Below, piece by piece: positions 53,901 through 62,735 of a stretch of 64,000 bases of DNA. The translations under genes were made by a program, and so were the position numbers. The stretch's first letter is position 1. The number at the start of each line of letters is the position of its first letter. Source of the stretch: CAYMKL01 sp964390805 (GTDB taxonomy: Bacteria > Chloroflexota > Anaerolineae > VGOG01); NCBI GenBank assembly GCA_964390805.1, contig CAYMKL010000007.1, positions 28,680-92,679 on the forward strand. Reading direction: 5' to 3'. The notes beneath the pieces are model-generated. The model did no database searches. It was not told the DNA's origin and worked only from the letters and a program-made list of their open reading frames with translations.

Positions 53901-54476
53901 TTAACATTGAGTGTACAATCCAGGGGCTTCCGTGCTCTCTTTCAACTTGATGCAGCCGTAGAGATGAGTTTCCTCCCAGGGAACCTCGTAGGCGGCCATG
54001 GCTGCGGCGGGCTGGTAGCGCTGGTAGGCATCCATCACCTGGCGCAGGCCGGGCGGGTCCGCATCAATAACGTCGTCGCCAAACATGTAGACGAACATCT
54101 CGTCCTTGCTGATGAAAGGGCTGGCCGCCAGCACCGGAGAGCCGTTGCCGTAGGGCAGATCGTCCCCCTGGCGGACGAAGGCGAAGTTCGCCAACCGCGA
54201 AATGCGCCTGACCTCCTCTAGGTAGTGGAGCTTGCCTGTTGACTCCAGGGTCCGTTCCAGGTCGGGCGCTGAATCGAAATGATCGGTGATGGCGTGGCTG
54301 CCGCGCCGGATCACCAAAATGATGTCGGTGACGCCTGAGTTCACGGCCTCTTCCACCACGTGTTGGAGGATGGGCCGATCCAGCAGCGGGAGCATCTCCT
54401 TGGGCACGGCCTTGGTGGCCGGCAGGAACCGCGTCCCCAGCCCGGCGGCAGCGATGATGGCCTTGGTGATTTTCAT
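53901..54476 (-). pseudogene. truncated galU copy
   Basis: 191 residues from ATG at 54476 (ATGA overlap with the HicB-like gene). Identical order of motifs to the intact GalU (AAAGLGTRFLPATKAVPKEM, GDDVIDADPPGLRQVMDAYQ) but after ESTEAPG it ends LYTQC-stop. The C-terminal third, with sugar-binding residues, is missing. The break lies just before the start of the PLD-like gene, so the truncation is linked to its arrival. Confidence 0.88.
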
Positions 54477-54640
54477 GGTTGTTGTTTCCTCATGACCTTG
54501 AGGCAAGCTTGGACAGCGTCCTTGATGTTGGCTAAGGCCTCCTCTTTTGTTTTGCCCTGAGACATACAGCCTGGGATTTGTGGGCACTCAGCGATGATAT
54601 AGCCGTCTGCCCCTTCTTCTAGAATGACCTTAAGAGTCAT
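54473..54640 (-). CDS. HicB-like (UPF0150) protein without HicA
   Basis: 55 residues from ATG at 54640 (ggagggaggagtatcc upstream). MTLKVILEEGADGYIIAECP and QIPGCMSQGKTKEEALANIK, DAVQACLKVM are the HicB/UPF0150 pattern of a degenerate RNase H fold. HicB usually neutralises the HicA toxin; none is encoded on either side. It sits between gatA and the truncated galU and overlaps the latter by 4 bases. Confidence 0.82.
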   Translation of the reverse strand: MTLKVILEEGADGYIIAECPQIPGCMSQGKTKEEALANIKDAVQACLKVMRKQQP

Positions 54641-54669
54641 TGGATACTCCTCCCTCCAACACGAATTTC

Positions 54670-56184
54670 TTAACCTCTTTCGTGTCTTTTGTCCTTTCTT
54701 GACGGTCTCCTCTTGTGCCACTCCGTCGCCTGCTCGTAGGCGTAGGCCACGCGCAGAACTGCTTCCTCAGCGAAGGCATCCCCCATGATCTGCAGGCCCA
54801 CGGGCAGGCCATCACCCGTTGGGCGCGGGAAGCCCTCCTCCACGTCTCCGACCGAGCCGCAGGGGATGGAGATGCCACAGATGCCGGCCAGGTTTAGGGA
54901 GAGGGTGAAAACGTCGGAGAGGTACATCTGCAACGGATCGTCTACTTTCTCGCCGATCTTGAAGGCCACTGTGGGAGAAGTGGGAGCTACCAACACGTCG
55001 AATTCCTTGAAAGCCCGGTCGAAATCTTGCTTGATGAGGGTGCGTACCTTTTGGGCCTTGAGGTAATAGGCGTCGTAGTAGCCCGCCGAAAGGGCATAGG
55101 TACCCAGCATGATGCGCCGCTTTACTTCGGGACCGAAGCCGCTCTGCCGGGTCTGGCGGTAGGCATCCCACACATCGTCCGCCTCGTGGTGAGAGTGGCC
55201 GTATTTCACGCCATCGTAACGGGCCAGGTTGGCTGAAGCCTCGGCGGGAGCGATCAGGTAATAGACGGGCAAGGAGTACTTCGTGTGAGGTAGGGAGACC
55301 TCGTCCACCTCTGCGCCCAGATCAGCCAGTTCTTCTATGGCAGCTCGCACCGCCGCCTCCACCCCAGGCTGCATACCCTCGACGAAGTATTCCCTGGGAA
55401 CGCCCACCCGCATTCCTCGAATGTCGGGGACGAGGGCTTGGGCATAATCGGGGGCGGTGACATCCACAGAGGTGGAGTCGCGGGGGTCATAATGGGCGAT
55501 GGCCTGCAGCATGATGGCGCAGTCGGTCACGTCTTTGCCGAAGGGAGCAATTTGGTCCAGCGAGGAGGCAAAAGCCACCAGGCCATAGCGGGAGATGCGA
55601 CCGTAGGTAGGCTTGAGACCCACCACACCGCAAAAGGCTGCTGGCTGGCGCACACTGCCGCCGGTATCGGAACCCAGGGCGCCCAGGCACTCGTCGGCGG
55701 CTATGGCGGCAGCGCTGCCTCCGCTGGAGCCGCCAGGCACTCTGCTCAGGTCCCAGGGATTGCGGGTGGGGAAGTAGGTGGAGTTCTCGGTGGAAGAGCC
55801 CATAGCGAACTCGTCCATGTTGGTCTTGCCCAGGATGACGGCACCGCTCTGGCGCAGATGCTCAATCACCGTAGCGTTGTAGGGTGGGATGAAGTCCTCC
55901 AGGATCCTGGAGCCGCAGGTTGTCGGCACGCCCCTGGTGCAGATGATGTCCTTGATGGCCAGGGGCACGCCCAAGAGGGGATGATCCTCGCCAGCAGCCC
56001 GTCGCTGATCCGCCTCGTGGGCTTGCTCCAGAGCCAACTCGGGAGTGACCGTGAGGTAAGCTCTGACCTGATTATCAACCTCCACAATGCGCTCGATAGT
56101 TGCCTGGGTCAGTTCGACAGCCGAAATCGCGCCTTTTCTCAACAGCTCATGTGCCCGGTGGATGGTCAGCTCATATAGTTTCAA
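54670..56184 (-). CDS. gatA: Asp/Glu-tRNA amidotransferase subunit A
   Basis: 504 residues from TTG at 56184 (ctggag 7 bases upstream). Amidase signature: PLAIKDIICTRGVPTTCGSR (catalytic Lys), VPGGSSGGSAAAIAADECLG (cis-Ser), GSDTGGSVRQPAAFCGVVGL (nucleophile Ser). Hydrolyses Gln and supplies ammonia to GatB. The last residues (DKRHERG) are charged and repetitive. Only 1 base separates it from the upstream MNT-HEPN stop, so it is coupled to that gene rather than directly to gatC. Confidence 0.95.
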   Translation of the reverse strand: MKLYELTIHRAHELLRKGAISAVELTQATIERIVEVDNQVRAYLTVTPELALEQAHEADQRRAAGEDHPLLGVPLAIKDIICTRGVPTTCGSRILEDFIPPYNATVIEHLRQSGAVILGKTNMDEFAMGSSTENSTYFPTRNPWDLSRVPGGSSGGSAAAIAADECLGALGSDTGGSVRQPAAFCGVVGLKPTYGRISRYGLVAFASSLDQIAPFGKDVTDCAIMLQAIAHYDPRDSTSVDVTAPDYAQALVPDIRGMRVGVPREYFVEGMQPGVEAAVRAAIEELADLGAEVDEVSLPHTKYSLPVYYLIAPAEASANLARYDGVKYGHSHHEADDVWDAYRQTRQSGFGPEVKRRIMLGTYALSAGYYDAYYLKAQKVRTLIKQDFDRAFKEFDVLVAPTSPTVAFKIGEKVDDPLQMYLSDVFTLSLNLAGICGISIPCGSVGDVEEGFPRPTGDGLPVGLQIMGDAFAEEAVLRVAYAYEQATEWHKRRPSRKDKRHERG

Positions 56185-56185
56185 G

Positions 56186-56971
56186 CTAGTTCTCCAGCAG
56201 AGAGGGCAGTAGGCCCTCGACCACTCCTACGAACTCCGTCGCCTGCTCAATCGCCTCGTTCACCTGCTCAAGCGTGAAATCTCGCTTTCGCTCGTAGTCG
56301 GCGTGTAGGCGGAACTTGTGGGCTTGCTTGAACCAACTGCTGTACTTAGCGTCCACCAACCCCTGCCTGATGAAGTGCAAGCCGAAGAGGGAGATGATGC
56401 CGACGTGGGACTTAGTGCGGATAGTGCGGGCAGCCAGCGCTGCGTCGGCGGCGTCCAGAAAGGCGTAGTAGACCAGGGACATGACGTTGCCATATTCACC
56501 GATTTCCCGTACTGCCCTGGCAGAACGTAGGCGGCCGTGCGCCGATTCAATGAACCCCTGCGCTACTTCAGCCGGGTTTCCTTTTCCTACCACGATGGGC
56601 TCTCCTTTCAACACGATTCCCTCATCGGCCACGTTGCGCATCAGCGGTGTGCCAATGGCTGACCATTCAGCTATCTCATCCCTGGTGAAGTCGAGGGCTG
56701 AGATGTCTATCATCTTCTCCAGGAGGGTGTCAGCCGTGAGGCCGCTGATGATGTCATCCACTTCTGGCGTCTGGTGCTCCACGATGACCAGCAGGTCTAT
56801 GTCCGAACCGGGGTGGGCGTCTCCTCGCGCCTTGGAGCCAAAGAGGATGATGTCCTTGACCTGGCCAGGTAGCTCGGCAAGGAGCCTCCTTTTGAACTCC
56901 TCGACAGCCAGGAGCTCATCAGGCTGCAAGACATGGGAGACAGGTTTCCCTTGTACTGTCATTCGCTCCAT
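56186..56971 (-). CDS. fused MNT nucleotidyltransferase-HEPN protein inside gat operon
   Basis: 261 residues from ATG at 56971 (ggag 10 bases upstream, 7 bases after the gatC stop). N-terminal minimal nucleotidyltransferase motif IILFGSKARGDAHPGSDIDL, with GS and DxD catalytic residues and a later Asp (IDISALDF). C-terminal HEPN domain (about 140-255): IESAHGRLRSARAVREIGEY, YYAFLDAADAALAARTIRTK then SHVGIISLFG, RLHADYERKRDF (R..DY). MNT and HEPN are usually separate genes forming a toxin-antitoxin pair in which MNT modifies the HEPN RNase; here they are one chain and sit between gatC and gatA. Confidence 0.85.
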   Translation of the reverse strand: MERMTVQGKPVSHVLQPDELLAVEEFKRRLLAELPGQVKDIILFGSKARGDAHPGSDIDLLVIVEHQTPEVDDIISGLTADTLLEKMIDISALDFTRDEIAEWSAIGTPLMRNVADEGIVLKGEPIVVGKGNPAEVAQGFIESAHGRLRSARAVREIGEYGNVMSLVYYAFLDAADAALAARTIRTKSHVGIISLFGLHFIRQGLVDAKYSSWFKQAHKFRLHADYERKRDFTLEQVNEAIEQATEFVGVVEGLLPSLLEN

Positions 56972-56978
56972 GAATGAT

Positions 56979-57299
56979 TTACTCCAGAATCGCCTGTACC
57001 TTGAAGCAACCGTTCTCGGCCTCGGGCGCATTTGCCAGGACGTCTTCGCGGGAGAACGAGGGCCTGACCTCGTCCGCCACCATCACGTTCCGCAAGGGGA
57101 GTACTGTGGCTGTGGGAGGAATGGCCTCGGTATCCAAGCGCTGCAATACCTCGGCGTACTCCAAAATGGCAGAGAGCTGTTCCCCGAACTTTTCCCTCTC
57201 CTCGTCGGTCAAGCTGAGCTTCGCCAGCTCGGCGATGTGCTCCACCTCGACGCGGGTCAGTTTTGTCTCTTGGCCCCTAAGCAAAGCGACTTCGTCCAT
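56979..57299 (-). CDS. gatC: Asp/Glu-tRNA amidotransferase subunit C
   Basis: 106 residues. Family pattern: LTRVEVEHIAELAKLSLTDE, EREKFGEQLSAILEYAEVLQ, LPLRNVMVADEVRPSFSRED, APEAENGCFKVQAILE. A short bridging subunit between GatA and GatB. The N-terminus is about 10 residues longer than usual, so a later start is possible. First gene of gatC-MNT/HEPN-gatA. Confidence 0.93.
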   Translation of the reverse strand: MDEVALLRGQETKLTRVEVEHIAELAKLSLTDEEREKFGEQLSAILEYAEVLQRLDTEAIPPTATVLPLRNVMVADEVRPSFSREDVLANAPEAENGCFKVQAILE

Positions 57300-57346
57300 C
57301 TTTCACTCCCTGGCGTATTATAACACTTTCAGGCAGAGCGAGCAAA

Positions 57347-58048
57347 TCAGGGAGAGCGTACGAGATCGTTAAGCCTGGCTGTTACCTTCAGCATCGCCAC
57401 CTCTATTCTGTCTTGATAACGGCAGAAAGCCAGAGCAATGGCCGTCACGCCAGCGATGAAGAACGCTATTTGGGTTCGAGTGAGTCCGGCAGCGTTAGCT
57501 CCCACCAAGTTGGCTGTGAAAATGCCCGGCAGGCGGCCGACGGCAGCCAACACAACCAGTTCAGGTAGGGGCAGGGGGGTGAGCCCAGCCAGGAAGCAGG
57601 CCACATCGTCGGGGAGAAATGGGAAGAGAAAAATGAGGAAGAAGAAAAGAGCTCCCCGCTGCTGTGAATAGCCATCGAGTCGCTCCAGTGTCTCTCTTGT
57701 GATCAGCCTCTCTGCCCAGGGCCGCCCGAAGCGTCTAGCCAAAGCCATGGCCAGGCTGGAGCCTGCGATTACCCCGACCAGGCTATAAAAGGTCCCCCAG
57801 GCCGCGCCAAAGAGATAGCCGTTGGCGGCGTCTATGACCTGGCCGGGGATGGGGGCCAGGAGCACCTGGGCCACGTGCAACAAGATAGTCGCCAACGGGG
57901 CCCAGTACCCAAACCTCGTCACGAACTCCTGTACCCTGGCTGTGTCAGCGAACAGAGACAGCAGCGGCCTGCGCCAGATGAGCAAAGCTGCAACCACGAG
58001 GGCAAGAAGCCCCAAGATAGCTATCGTCCGTCCGCGAATTCTGCCCAT
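57347..58048 (-). CDS. TVP38/TMEM64 (VTT-domain) membrane protein
   Basis: 233 residues from ATG at 58048 (start uncertain; ATG at 58060 also possible, no clear SD). Several membrane helices; VTT signature APIPGQVIDAANGYLFGAAW, GTFYSLVGVIAGSSLAMALA, FGRPWAERLI, FLIFLFPFLPDDVACFLAGL. Family members act in lipid scrambling or undecaprenyl-phosphate/small-molecule transport. Divergent from the PBP gene. Confidence 0.85.
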   Translation of the reverse strand: MGRIRGRTIAILGLLALVVAALLIWRRPLLSLFADTARVQEFVTRFGYWAPLATILLHVAQVLLAPIPGQVIDAANGYLFGAAWGTFYSLVGVIAGSSLAMALARRFGRPWAERLITRETLERLDGYSQQRGALFFFLIFLFPFLPDDVACFLAGLTPLPLPELVVLAAVGRLPGIFTANLVGANAAGLTRTQIAFFIAGVTAIALAFCRYQDRIEVAMLKVTARLNDLVRSP

Positions 58049-58173
58049 GCTCACTATCATACCAGCGAAAGCCGAAATCGTCAAGCGGACTCTGACGATT
58101 TGCGCTTTTTGGCTTTTTTTGCTACCATTAGGGTGAGGTTTGGCAGATCTCGATTTGTCCTGGAGAACCAACC

Positions 58174-61100
58174 ATGAACATCAACACCAAACGGCGCATT
58201 TTGCGCCGGCGTAGAAAGAAGAATAGTAACAGTGGCCTGCTCTTGCGTCTGCTTATTGGCGCGGCGGCTATGGCCTTTTTTGCGGCCACGGCGCTTGGTT
58301 TTGCAGGCATCGGTACGGCGGTCGGTGTGTATAACTACTACGCTAAGGACCTGCCCGATCCTGGCCGGCTCGAGACGGATCAGGAGGAATTCGAGACCAC
58401 CAAGCTTTATGACCGCACTGGCCAGGTGCTCCTCTACGAGATTTTCGATCCGCGATTTGGCGATCGTACCTGGGTTCCGTTGGATCAGATGCCGCTTTGC
58501 CTGGGGCAGGCTACCGTCGCCATCGAGGACAAGACTTTCTACGAGAACCCTGGCTTCGATATCAGGGGCTTTGCTCGAGCCTTTTACTACTACAACTTGC
58601 GAGGTGGCCAGGTTCAAGGTGGCAGCACCATCACCATGCAGTTGATCAAGAACGTGCTGATCCCTCTGGAGGAGAGATACCAGGTGCTCTACTCTCGGAA
58701 GATCAAGGAATTCATCCTGGCCCTGGAGATCTCGCGACGCTATAGCAAAGATCAGATTCTAGCCTGGTACCTGAACTCCAACTTCTATGGGAACCTGGCA
58801 TACGGTGTGGAAGCGGCGGCTAAGGTCTATTTCGATAAAACCGTCCAGGAGCTGGACTTAGCTGAATGTGCTATGCTGGCTGCCGTGCCCCAGTACCCCG
58901 GCCTGAACCCCATTGACAATCCAGGGGAGGCTCGCAAGCGCCAACACCTGGTGCTGGACGCCATGGTGCGCCAAGGCTACATCACCGCCCAGGAAGGTGT
59001 TGCAGCCAAGTACCAGAAGCTGGATATCAAAGCCCGCGAGGAGCGTTACGACATCGTCGCCCCTCACTTCTCCATCTATGCCCGCAAGCGCCTGGAGGAG
59101 ATTCTCGGTCCTGAGCTGGTGCACCGCGGTGGGCTGCGGGTCTACACCACCATAGACCTGGAGATGCAAGACCTGGCTCTGGAAATAGCTCGAGGGCGGG
59201 TGGCCGAATTGCAGGCTGAAGAACGCAATGTCTCCAATTCTGCCGTGGTGGTCATCACCCCTCGTACCGGTGAGATTCTGGTCATGTTGGGCAGCCTCGA
59301 CTACTGGGACGACAAGATAGCTGGCGAGGTCAATGTGACTTTGGCCAATCGGCAGCCGGGCTCGTCCTTCAAGCCCTTTACCTACGTGACCGCTTTCTCT
59401 CAGGGCTACACGGCATCTACCATGATCATGGATGTGCGCACGGCCTTCCTTGACCCGCCCCACCCGCCCTATGTGCCGGAGAACTACAGCCGCAAGTATC
59501 ATGGCTCCAAGCGAATACGCCAGACCCTGGCCTGCTCTTACAATATGCCGGCCGTTAAGGTGCTGGACATGGTCGGGCTGGAGAACGTTCTTAACACCGC
59601 TCACCGCCTGGGCATAACCACCCTTAACGAAGATTACTATGGGCTGAGCCTGACTTTGGGCGGGGGCGAGGTCAAACTGCTGGACATGACCTACGCCTTC
59701 AGCGTGTTCGCCAACGGTGGGAGCATGGCTGGAGTACCTGCGGAAGAGCCCCCATTTGGTTATCGCGAGCTAGACCCGGTGGCCATCCTGCGGGTCGAGG
59801 ATCGGGACGGAAACATCTTGTGGCAATACGCTACCCCTGAGACCAGAGAGGTCTTGAGTCCCCAGTTGGCCTATCTCCTCACCGACGTCCTGTCCGACAA
59901 CAACGCTCGGGCGCCGGCCTTTGGCTGGGAAAGCCCACTGCACCTGAGCCGCCCAGCCGCGGCCAAGACCGGCACCACCAACGATTTCCGCGATGCCTGG
60001 ACCATCGGCTACACCCCCCAGATAGCTACCGGCGTCTGGGTGGGTAACAGCGGCAATGAGGCCATGAACGATGTCCCTGGAGGGCGCGGCGCAGGTCCCA
60101 TCTGGCACGACTTCATGGAGAGGGTGCTTGCGGGGATGCCCGTGGAAGAATTCGCAAGGCCGCAGGGCTTTGAGGAGGTGGAGGTCTGCTCCGTGTCGGG
60201 AATGCTGCCCACGGAACACTGTCCTCACAAGATCAGAGAGATCTTCATTGAGGGGACGGCCCCTACCGCGTATTGCAACGTCCATCAGGTATTTCGCGTC
60301 AACAGAGAGACCGGCAAGCTGGCTACCGTTTACACCCCTCCCGAACTGGTGGACGAGGTTATCTATGAGATCTATCCCCCTGAGGCCGCCGACTGGGTGC
60401 GCGAGCAGGGTATCCCCCAGCCGCCGACCCAGTATGACCTGGCCTATGGTCCCAGTCCGGCCTCCGGCGATGTGGCCATCATCAGCCCTGCTCCCTATGC
60501 CTACCTCCGGGAAACGATTCCCATCGTCGGCAACGCCAAGGCCCAGAACTTCCAGCTCTATCGCCTGGAGTACGGCCAGGGAATCAACCCTTCGGCCTGG
60601 ATTCAGATTGGCGGCGATCATTACAATCAGGTCAATAACACCCCTCTGGAGTATTGGGACGTGAGCGGCCTGGACGGGCTATACACCCTTCAGCTTTCGG
60701 TGGTGGATGGAGGCGGGAACTATAGAAAGAGCACCACCCAGGTCACGGTGGACAATACCCCGCCAGAGATCGAGCTCATCTACCCTTACGATGGCCGTAC
60801 CTATTACATGGAGTACGACGAATGGGTCAACATCTCGGCTGATGCGGTGGACAACTTCTCCATGGAGCGGGTGGAGTTCTACCTGGACAACAACCTGCTC
60901 AGCTACAGCACTATAGCTCCCTACAACACCAAGTGGACCATCGAGATGGCCGACACCATCCCCGTGCCAGGCACGGCGGTGCAGGAAACCCAGATTGTCC
61001 AAAATCCGGACGGCAGTTTTACCACCCAGGTGATCACTGTCACCCAGGTGATCACCGATTCAGATGGCATGCGCATGCAGGTTTTTGCCAACGGGATGAC

Positions 61101-61308
61101 CATCATCTCCGACACCCACGGCTACACCGAGACCCACCAGATCCACGTGGTGGCCTTTGACACGGCTGGGAACGAGGTCGAGAGCGAGAAGGTGCGCATC
61201 TACGTTGTGCACGAGCAGGAAGAGGAAGAGCAAACCACGGCCTTATGGCTGGATGACCGGGTAGGATATCTCGATGATAGAACGCGGATTAGCAGGATTT
61301 GCGGATAG
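58174..61308 (+). CDS. class A penicillin-binding protein (PBP1A type) with Ig-like tail
   Basis: 1044 residues; ctggagaaccaacc precedes ATG. Basic cytosolic start (KRRILRRRRKKN), one membrane helix (about 21-50). GT51 transglycosylase: ATVAIEDKTFYENPGFDIRG (E118; the usual His after F is Asn) and GGSTITMQLIKN. Transpeptidase: SSFKPF (nucleophile Ser, about 397), SYN in ACSYNMPAVK, KTGTTNDFRDAW (about 597). After about residue 750 come Ig-like/Big_7 type strands (PEIELIYPYDGRTYYMEYDE; VEFYLDNNLLSYSTIAPYNT) found in some Chloroflexota PBPs. Polymerises and crosslinks peptidoglycan outside the membrane. Confidence 0.95.
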   Translation: MNINTKRRILRRRRKKNSNSGLLLRLLIGAAAMAFFAATALGFAGIGTAVGVYNYYAKDLPDPGRLETDQEEFETTKLYDRTGQVLLYEIFDPRFGDRTWVPLDQMPLCLGQATVAIEDKTFYENPGFDIRGFARAFYYYNLRGGQVQGGSTITMQLIKNVLIPLEERYQVLYSRKIKEFILALEISRRYSKDQILAWYLNSNFYGNLAYGVEAAAKVYFDKTVQELDLAECAMLAAVPQYPGLNPIDNPGEARKRQHLVLDAMVRQGYITAQEGVAAKYQKLDIKAREERYDIVAPHFSIYARKRLEEILGPELVHRGGLRVYTTIDLEMQDLALEIARGRVAELQAEERNVSNSAVVVITPRTGEILVMLGSLDYWDDKIAGEVNVTLANRQPGSSFKPFTYVTAFSQGYTASTMIMDVRTAFLDPPHPPYVPENYSRKYHGSKRIRQTLACSYNMPAVKVLDMVGLENVLNTAHRLGITTLNEDYYGLSLTLGGGEVKLLDMTYAFSVFANGGSMAGVPAEEPPFGYRELDPVAILRVEDRDGNILWQYATPETREVLSPQLAYLLTDVLSDNNARAPAFGWESPLHLSRPAAAKTGTTNDFRDAWTIGYTPQIATGVWVGNSGNEAMNDVPGGRGAGPIWHDFMERVLAGMPVEEFARPQGFEEVEVCSVSGMLPTEHCPHKIREIFIEGTAPTAYCNVHQVFRVNRETGKLATVYTPPELVDEVIYEIYPPEAADWVREQGIPQPPTQYDLAYGPSPASGDVAIISPAPYAYLRETIPIVGNAKAQNFQLYRLEYGQGINPSAWIQIGGDHYNQVNNTPLEYWDVSGLDGLYTLQLSVVDGGGNYRKSTTQVTVDNTPPEIELIYPYDGRTYYMEYDEWVNISADAVDNFSMERVEFYLDNNLLSYSTIAPYNTKWTIEMADTIPVPGTAVQETQIVQNPDGSFTTQVITVTQVITDSDGMRMQVFANGMTIISDTHGYTETHQIHVVAFDTAGNEVESEKVRIYVVHEQEEEEQTTALWLDDRVGYLDDRTRISRICG

Positions 61309-61370
61309 TGGCTCATACAAACGTGCAACCGATCCGTGAATCCTGCCCATCCGTTCCTCTCAGTGTTTAC

Positions 61371-61506
61371 TCCCTCCCCCTGCGAAGGGGAGGGTTGGGG
61401 TGGGGGGGGGAGTCGGTAGACCAGAAGGGGCCGAGTTCGCAGGGAATCTTGTCCACTTGTGGGGATCCACCCTCCCCCTGCCCCTCCCTCCCAGGGAGGG
61501 GGGAAT
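61371..61506. repeat. C/T- and G-rich palindromes before glycosyltransferase
   Basis: Two hairpin-forming tracts: ccctccccctgcgaagggga ... ggggtggggg (61371-61412) and ccctccccctgcccctccct ... agggaggggg (61469-61503). Although the frame stays open through them, the composition is repeat, not protein-like (SLPLRRGGLGWGG; PSPCPSLPGRGE). Together with the rest of 61309-61589 this gap holds no convincing gene. Confidence 0.7.
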
Positions 61507-61589
61507 GCTTATCCGTTCCGTCCGGTAAATCCCCCAGGTCCGTTGTTCCCTCCCCCAAAGATACCCTAATCAGCGCGATCTGCCATCTC

Positions 61590-62684
61590 TTGCGCATCCC
61601 CTTTCGCCTCATCCCTCGAAGTGCCCCACTTAATACCCCCAGCTCGATCCTGATCATCAAACCCTGCTGCCTCGGCGATGTGCTCATGGCTACGCCGGTG
61701 ATAGCGGCCCTCCGCCAGGCCTTCCCCAGGGCCAGGATTGACTTCGCGGTAGGCGGCTGGGCGAGGGCGATGGTCGAGAACAATCCCCGTCTGGACGGGC
61801 TGGTGGATTGCGGCCCAGTGGGAAGCGGCGGCCGCTACTCCTGGCGCGAGTATTTTGACCTGATCAGACGAATCCGCGCTGGAAAGTACGAGGCTTGTTT
61901 CGTCCTGGATCGCTCCCCGCTGATCAGCCTGCTGCCGTACCTGGGTGGCATCCCCCAGCGGGTGGGCCTGGATAGCCGAGGCCGAGGCTTCTCCTTGACC
62001 GTTGGCGTGCCAGTGGTAGGCCTCAAACATGAGGCAGAACTCTATCTCGACACAGTGAGGGCTGTTGGCATCGAGGTGGGTGAGCCGAGGTTGGAGTTCT
62101 ATCCCACTGACGAAGATCGCCGCCATGTTACTGAGATGCTGGGCAAATGCCAGGGAACTACGGCCCAAGTCCCCCTGGTCGTTATCCACCCGGCGGGAGG
62201 GAGCAATCCGGGGATGGTCCTTTCGGCGAAGCGTTGGCCGCCCCAGCGCTTCGCTGCCCTGGCCGACCGCCTCATTGGGGAGAGAGGGGCTCAGGTGCTC
62301 CTGGTGGGCGGACCAGAAGACGGTCCCATCGCTGCCGCGATCAAAGATGGTATGAGGCAGAAGCCCTGGGATCTGACGGGGCAACTGACGTTTGGGCAGT
62401 TGGGCGCTCTCCTGGAGCGGTGTGACCTCTTCATTGGCCACGACACAGGAGCCATGCACCTGGCGGTAGCTGTGGGTGCGCTGGTGGTGGCCATCTTCGG
62501 TCCCTCTGACCCACGAATGTACGGCCCTTACAGTGAGAATAGTGTAGCGCTGTGGCACGACGTAGGTTGCAATCCCTGCCTGCTTCGCGGTCGCTGGGAC
62601 ACTGCCTGTCGCCGCTTCAAGTGTATTGAGGCGGTTACGGTGGAGGAGGTGTGGAGTGTCTGGTCGGGGCTCTTTTCACGATGA
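61590..62684 (+). CDS. glycosyltransferase family 9 (heptosyltransferase-like)
   Basis: About 364 residues if it starts at TTG 61590; the frame is open back to 61299 through repeat DNA, and no SD marks either start. GT9 features: SILIIKPCCLGDVLMATPVI (cf. iLiirpg.lGDvi..tp), RVGLDSRGRGFSLTVGVPV, VVIHPAGGSNPGMVLSAKRW, LVGGPEDGPIAAAIKDG, DLFIGHDTGAMHLAVAVGAL and IFGPSDPRMYGPY. Transfers activated heptose or another sugar to surface glycolipid or glycan. Normal GT9 length (330-360) supports the later start. Confidence 0.82.
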   Translation: MRIPFRLIPRSAPLNTPSSILIIKPCCLGDVLMATPVIAALRQAFPRARIDFAVGGWARAMVENNPRLDGLVDCGPVGSGGRYSWREYFDLIRRIRAGKYEACFVLDRSPLISLLPYLGGIPQRVGLDSRGRGFSLTVGVPVVGLKHEAELYLDTVRAVGIEVGEPRLEFYPTDEDRRHVTEMLGKCQGTTAQVPLVVIHPAGGSNPGMVLSAKRWPPQRFAALADRLIGERGAQVLLVGGPEDGPIAAAIKDGMRQKPWDLTGQLTFGQLGALLERCDLFIGHDTGAMHLAVAVGALVVAIFGPSDPRMYGPYSENSVALWHDVGCNPCLLRGRWDTACRRFKCIEAVTVEEVWSVWSGLFSR

Positions 62685-62735
62685 ATTGATGATACGCTCA
62701 CTTCGTCTCTGCACATAGTCACGAACAGGAAGCCT

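Noticed and set aside
61299..61589. Upstream extension of the glycosyltransferase frame
   Set aside because: Open only because repeat DNA happens to lack stops; composition (PSPCPSLPGRG) and family length both favour a start near 61590.
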